This document shows positions 60,503 through 64,000 of a DNA stretch of 64,000 bases, piece after piece. The stretch's first letter is position 1. Every line of letters begins with the position of its first letter. This stretch comes from Halovivax ruber XH-70 (lineage in GTDB: Archaea > Halobacteriota > Halobacteria > Halobacteriales > Natrialbaceae), in NCBI RefSeq assembly GCF_000328525.1, contig NC_019964.1, positions 2,356,001 to 2,420,000 of the forward strand. Direction: 5' to 3'. The position numbers were made by a program, and so were the translations under genes. Under the pieces are notes generated by a model that saw only the letters and a program-made list of their open reading frames with translations, was not told the origin of the DNA and searched no databases.

Positions 60503-62095
60503 ATGAATCGAGCGAACACCTCCAGACCGTTTCGTCGCCGGCTTTCCGGCGCCCTCGACGCCTTTGGTGGGGCGGTCGCGACCCGATTCGCGATCGATCT
60601 CCGGGGGCTCGCCGCCTTTCGGATGGCCCTCGGCGCACTGCTCCTCCTCGATCTGGCACTGCGATCACGACACCTCCGCGCGTTCTACACCGACGACGGC
60701 GTGCTTCCACGCCGGGCGCTCTTTTCGGACTACACGGACGTGTACTCCGTACACGCCCTCTCGGGCGAGCCGTGGGCGATCACGCTCCTGTTCCTGGTCG
60801 CCGGCGCGTTCGCCCTCGCGCTGCTCGTCGGCTACCGGACGCGACTGGCGACGGTCGCGTCGTGGCTCCTGTTGCTCTCGCTGCACAACCGTAACCCGAT
60901 GGTCCTGAACGGCGGGGACAGCCTCTTCGCGCTGTTGCTCTTCTGGTCGATCTTCCTGCCGCTGGGTGCCCGGTGGTCGGTCGACGCGATCAGGAAGGGA
61001 TCGGCGAGGGCCGACGACGACACGTCGATTTCGTCGATCGCGACGATGGCGCTGCTGTTGCAGGTCGTGTTGATGTACGTGACGAACGCGATCCACAAGA
61101 CGCGAAGTGAACTGTGGATGGACGGCGAGGCGGTTGCGTACATCATGCAGGCCGACCAGTTCAGTGCGTTTTTGGGGAACCACCTCGCCGACTTCACGGG
61201 ACTCCTGCAGGCGATGACCGTCGTCTGGGTGGGGCTCCTGCTCGCGGCACCACTGCTGCTCGTACTCACCGGATGGCCGAGGGCACTGCTCGCGACGCTG
61301 TTCGTCGGGATGCACCTCGGAATGGCCGCGTCCATGCAACTGGGCATCTTCCCCGTCGTGGTGGTCACGGCGTTGCTCCCGTTCTACCAGTCGGTCGTCT
61401 GGGACCGGGTGAGCACCGTCGCCACATGGACGGGCGTGGCTCCAACCCTCGAACGCTGGGGTGACCGCTTCCACCGGGCGACGCCGACACTGCCCTCCCT
61501 CCCCGGCGACGCTCACCTCAACGCTTCGTCGATCGACACCCACCTCCCAGACAGAGCCGACCTGCAGGCGGGGCTCACCCACGGACGGACACTGTTTTCG
61601 ACGATCCTGCCGTGGTTCTTCCTCGTCCTCGTCGTCCTCTCGAACGCCCAGGCTGTCGACTACACGGAGGTTCCCGATCCGGCCGAAGAGATTCTCGACA
61701 CGGCGGAGCTCGACCAATCCTGGCAGATGTTCGCCCCGGACCCGCTGTACACGACCAGCTGGTACGCGGTCCCGGGCGAACTCGAAGACGGGACGGCCGT
61801 CGACGTGATGTACGACAGGGCAGTCTCGCTCGACCGGCCGCCGAACGTCGACGAGACGTATCCGAGCGCACGCTGGCGAAAGTACCTCGGGAACGTCTAC
61901 GGAGCCACCAACGAGAACCACCGGTCGTACCTCGCGAATCACCTGTGCGAGTCGTGGAACCGTTCACACGAGACGGACGTCGAGACCATCACGATCGAGC
62001 GGTTATACGAACGGACGAACCCGTTTACCGGCCCGGAGGCGTCCGGTGACATCACGCTCATCGAGTACGACTGCGGTGGCGAGTTTATCCAGTGA
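60503..62095 (+). CDS. HTTM domain membrane protein
   Basis: A 530-residue protein. The HTTM (horizontally transferred transmembrane) domain, related to vitamin K-dependent gamma-carboxylase, spans residues ~25-300. It has 'IDLRGLAAFRMALGALLLLD', 'LRAFYTDDGVLPRRALFSDY', 'LHNRNPMVLNGGDSLFALLL' and 'SELWMDGEAVAYIMQADQFS'. A second membrane segment group and a C-terminal soluble part ('SWQMFAPDPLYTTSWYAVPG') follow. Related proteins have no fixed role. A carboxylase activity should not be assumed: the gamma-carboxylase catalytic residues cannot be confirmed here. Confidence 0.87.
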   Translation: MNRANTSRPFRRRLSGALDAFGGAVATRFAIDLRGLAAFRMALGALLLLDLALRSRHLRAFYTDDGVLPRRALFSDYTDVYSVHALSGEPWAITLLFLVAGAFALALLVGYRTRLATVASWLLLLSLHNRNPMVLNGGDSLFALLLFWSIFLPLGARWSVDAIRKGSARADDDTSISSIATMALLLQVVLMYVTNAIHKTRSELWMDGEAVAYIMQADQFSAFLGNHLADFTGLLQAMTVVWVGLLLAAPLLLVLTGWPRALLATLFVGMHLGMAASMQLGIFPVVVVTALLPFYQSVVWDRVSTVATWTGVAPTLERWGDRFHRATPTLPSLPGDAHLNASSIDTHLPDRADLQAGLTHGRTLFSTILPWFFLVLVVLSNAQAVDYTEVPDPAEEILDTAELDQSWQMFAPDPLYTTSWYAVPGELEDGTAVDVMYDRAVSLDRPPNVDETYPSARWRKYLGNVYGATNENHRSYLANHLCESWNRSHETDVETITIERLYERTNPFTGPEASGDITLIEYDCGGEFIQ

Positions 62096-62294
62096 GCCGG
62101 CGACCCGGCCAGGGTCCGAACCGACAGCTTCGGACCAGACCCTCGAAGACACTCTGCAAAACCTCCGGTAGGCCGGAAGAGTGAGCTGTGGCCAACGCGT
62201 TTGTATCGGAGACGACGAGCGAGCGGGGTACCGAGGGCCCAACCGGCACTCTCGCAGTCGATACTTACAGTGGGTGAGCACGACGACCGAAGGG

Positions 62295-62987
62295 ATGAGT
62301 GTCCTCGCCGAGTTTACGGTGCCAGCGGACGACTTCGTGCTGGCGGAGACGCTGGCGGCGGCGCCGGAGATGACCATCGAGATCAAGCGAGTCGCAGCCG
62401 GAAAGACGCACGTAACGCCGTACTTCTGGGCCTCTGGCGGCAACTTTCGCGTGTTCGACGACGCGCTTCGCGACGACGAGATGGTGCTCGAAGTGTTGAC
62501 GCTCGAAGAACACGACGACACGGACCAGCTGGCTCAGGACGTCGAAGAGCGCTTCTACCGCGTCGTCTGGGAGGCCGACGTGCCGAACCTCATTCAGGGT
62601 GTCGCAGCCGTCAAAGCGACGGTGCTAGACGCCGTGACGAGCGAAACCGGTCGCGAGTGGGAGGTGAAGGTGCTGTTTCCCGACGAGTCGGCGCTCTCGA
62701 CGTTCAACGAGTACAGTCTCGAACACGATCTCACGTACGAGGCGCGGCGGCTCTACCGACCGGAGAAGCCGGCCGATACGGCCGAGTTCGACGTGACCGA
62801 TGCACAGCAGGAAGCGCTGGAGGCTGCCTATCACGGCGGGTACTTCGCTATTCCGCGCGATCAGACGCTGACGGAGCTGGCGGACTCGCTCAATATCTCC
62901 CGGAACGCACTCTCGGCGCGGCTCCGTCGGGGCCACCGGAACCTCCTCGAACAAACGATCATCCACGACGGATCGGGGGACACATAA
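62295..62987 (+). CDS. HTH-10 (bacterio-opsin activator-like) regulator
   Basis: A 230-residue regulator of the same family as the one starting at 44977. 'MSVLAEFTVPADDFVLAETL' and 'VTPYFWASGGNFRVFDDALR' begin it. The C-terminal HTH is 'EFDVTDAQQEALEAAYHGGY', 'FAIPRDQTLTELADSLNISR' and 'NALSARLRRGHRNLLEQTI'. The ATG at 62295 was chosen because it aligns exactly with both relatives; an in-frame GTG at 62274 would add seven residues. Effectors and targets are unknown. Confidence 0.88.
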   Translation: MSVLAEFTVPADDFVLAETLAAAPEMTIEIKRVAAGKTHVTPYFWASGGNFRVFDDALRDDEMVLEVLTLEEHDDTDQLAQDVEERFYRVVWEADVPNLIQGVAAVKATVLDAVTSETGREWEVKVLFPDESALSTFNEYSLEHDLTYEARRLYRPEKPADTAEFDVTDAQQEALEAAYHGGYFAIPRDQTLTELADSLNISRNALSARLRRGHRNLLEQTIIHDGSGDT

Positions 62988-63165
62988 AGCGTGTTCGTAC
63001 GACCACACCACGTTTGTCCGGACAGGGCGATAACCGGAAGGCAGCGACTCGGTGGTACGATGGCAAACGAAACATGGCCCACAGCTATTCGCGAGCGACT
63101 GCACAGAGTCGGCGTACAACGATCGAGCACAATAACCGCCCCAGACCGACACCGGAGTGGTCTCC

Positions 63166-63540
63166 GTGAGTGGTGAGCGGTCCGATACGCCGCCTGCAGA
63201 TCGGAGTGTGACGACCGGCACGACGACAGCGACAGTGGCGAGTGCAAGCCGACCGACGAGCCTGCGTGTCGTCGACGCAGTCGCCGACGAGCGAGGGGTC
63301 GAACCGATGGGTCTCGATCCGCTCTACGAGGCGATCGATCCGGACAGCCTCGATTCCCTGTTCCCGCCAGCGCCCGAGCGACCGGAAGCGACCAGCCGCT
63401 CCATCGCGTTCACCTTCGCCGGCTATCAGGTTACCATCGACGGAGCCGGCGCGATCGACGTGACGGAACTCGACGACCGAGAGCGAGTTGCTGACCCGGA
63501 CATCGACAGCGTCGACGAGACGACCCATTCGACCGACTGA
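63166..63540 (+). CDS. HalOD1 output domain protein
   Basis: A 124-residue acidic protein (127 if the GTG at 63157 is used). The HalOD1 domain reads 'SLRVVDAVADERGVEPMGLD', 'PLYEAIDPDSLDSLFPPAPE' and 'SIAFTFAGYQVTIDGAGAID'. HalOD1 is a haloarchaeal output module, often free-standing and linked to two-component or light signalling. It follows the HTH-10 gene by 178 bases on the same strand. Confidence 0.86.
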   Translation: MSGERSDTPPADRSVTTGTTTATVASASRPTSLRVVDAVADERGVEPMGLDPLYEAIDPDSLDSLFPPAPERPEATSRSIAFTFAGYQVTIDGAGAIDVTELDDRERVADPDIDSVDETTHSTD

Positions 63541-64000
63541 CCGCAGTCGAGCGGAGCGCCTGGAAGCCGGATGGATGGGCAGTGAAACGGTCGACAGAAT
63601 TGTGCACGTGCGGGATTCCGTGATCGTGTTACGCCCTCGATACAGGTCGTACGACGTCGTTTCTCGCAAAGGGGGTCGATCCCGGCGACCGGAATACAGC
63701 ACTGTCCGGGCGACGTGGGAGGGGACGATGCACTGGCCGTACGAGAACACGATGGCACCCGCATCGCGTGTGATCGAGCGATTACGGGCGACGTACTGGC
63801 ACTGGCCGCTGACGCTCGACGGACGCGATCGCCACATTCGGCAGTCTGTCATCCAGAAGGGACGTATTCGGCAGAGAGACGTACCGTGGAGGGAGATTGG
63901 GAGCTGTGTCGCCAGCGAGAGCAAGGTAGGTGTGGGGAAACAATGGGCCGGTCCGTGCTCGGTCGAAGCTAGCTTCGGAGGTGAGTTCGATCAACCGTAC
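63541..64000. other. Right-edge region without a confident gene
   Basis: Lower coding signal than the rest. It contains the open frame starting at 63575 described separately and several short minus-strand frames that look accidental. No repeats or RNA genes were seen. Confidence 0.5.
63575..64000 (+). CDS. Unrecognised open frame running off the right edge
   Basis: ATG at 63575 opens a frame with no stop for 142 codons to the window end. It starts MGSETVDRIVHVRDSVIVLR and is basic and Trp/Arg-rich, with 'MHWPYENTMAPASRVIERLR' and 'ATYWHWPLTLDG' inside. Such composition is unlike a typical haloarchaeal protein, and codon bias is weak. It may be a mobile-element fragment or a chance frame. Confidence 0.2.
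   Translation, partial: MGSETVDRIVHVRDSVIVLRPRYRSYDVVSRKGGRSRRPEYSTVRATWEGTMHWPYENTMAPASRVIERLRATYWHWPLTLDGRDRHIRQSVIQKGRIRQRDVPWREIGSCVASESKVGVGKQWAGPCSVEASFGGEFDQPY

Noticed and set aside
1-64000. CRISPR array, rRNA genes, replication origin or insertion sequence
   Set aside because: No regularly spaced direct repeats, rRNA, Cdc6/ORB-like repeats or transposase genes were recognised on reading.

Overview
The window is about 64 kb of chromosome from a halophilic archaeon (class Halobacteria). The coding regions are GC-rich with strong G/C third-position bias, and the proteins are very acidic. Marker genes are archaeal: glycerol-1-phosphate dehydrogenase, aIF2-beta, ribosomal protein L15e, Rio2, archaeal-type CobY and CobT, CbiZ, NcsA, FtsZ2, and several haloarchaeal-only regulator families (HTH-10, DUF7344, HalOD1). 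Many genes have a TATA-like element about 25-30 bases before the start codon, as in leaderless haloarchaeal transcripts. The genus cannot be fixed from this alone.

Layout. 1-7.5 kb: a truncated HTH-10 regulator, a DUF6498-like membrane protein, a GT4 glycosyltransferase, an S9 peptidase, a two-gene ABC exporter and egsA (archaeal lipid backbone). 8-14.3 kb: a complete dipeptide/oligopeptide ABC importer operon (dppA-B-C-D-F) ending with an amphi-Trp protein. 14.3-25.4 kb: M28 peptidase, MFS transporter, methyltransferase, phosphoribosyltransferase, a low-GC HD phosphohydrolase, glutamate dehydrogenase, small and membrane proteins, and a penicillin-acylase-family enzyme. 25.5-28.8 kb: aIF2-beta, citrate synthase and an M24 peptidase. 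29-35.1 kb: a tightly overlapping cobamide salvage operon (HAD hydrolase, cbiB, cobS, cobY, a 40-codon ORF, cobT, cobD, cbiZ). 35.2-37.6 kb: small proteins, GNAT, YkgJ-type protein, a zinc ribbon microprotein and msrB.

37.7-41.5 kb holds the most puzzling segment: four minus-strand genes for extremely acidic, low-complexity proteins. Two of them share a glycine-zipper-like domain, and one carries a short hydrophobic domain of unknown function. A Cys-containing small ORF overlaps the start of the first gene, and a single TATA element lies upstream. I do not recognise this system.

41.6-55.3 kb is mostly housekeeping: an MBL-fold lipoprotein with DUF3006, DUF2270, two regulators, L15e, Rio2, lipoate ligase, endonuclease IV, an M29 aminopeptidase, an alpha/beta hydrolase, NcsA and a DedA-like protein. 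55.4-57.8 kb is the cell-division locus ftsZ2-cdrS-cdrL. Its cdrS promoter carries five copies of an 8-base element, two of them forming a palindrome. At 57.87 kb lies tRNA-Tyr(GTA), followed by what looks like the remains of an integrated element: a small zinc-finger ORF, a frameshifted pseudogene and a HicBA toxin-antitoxin pair. The window ends with an HTTM membrane protein, a second HTH-10 regulator, a HalOD1 protein and an unresolved open frame that runs off the right edge.
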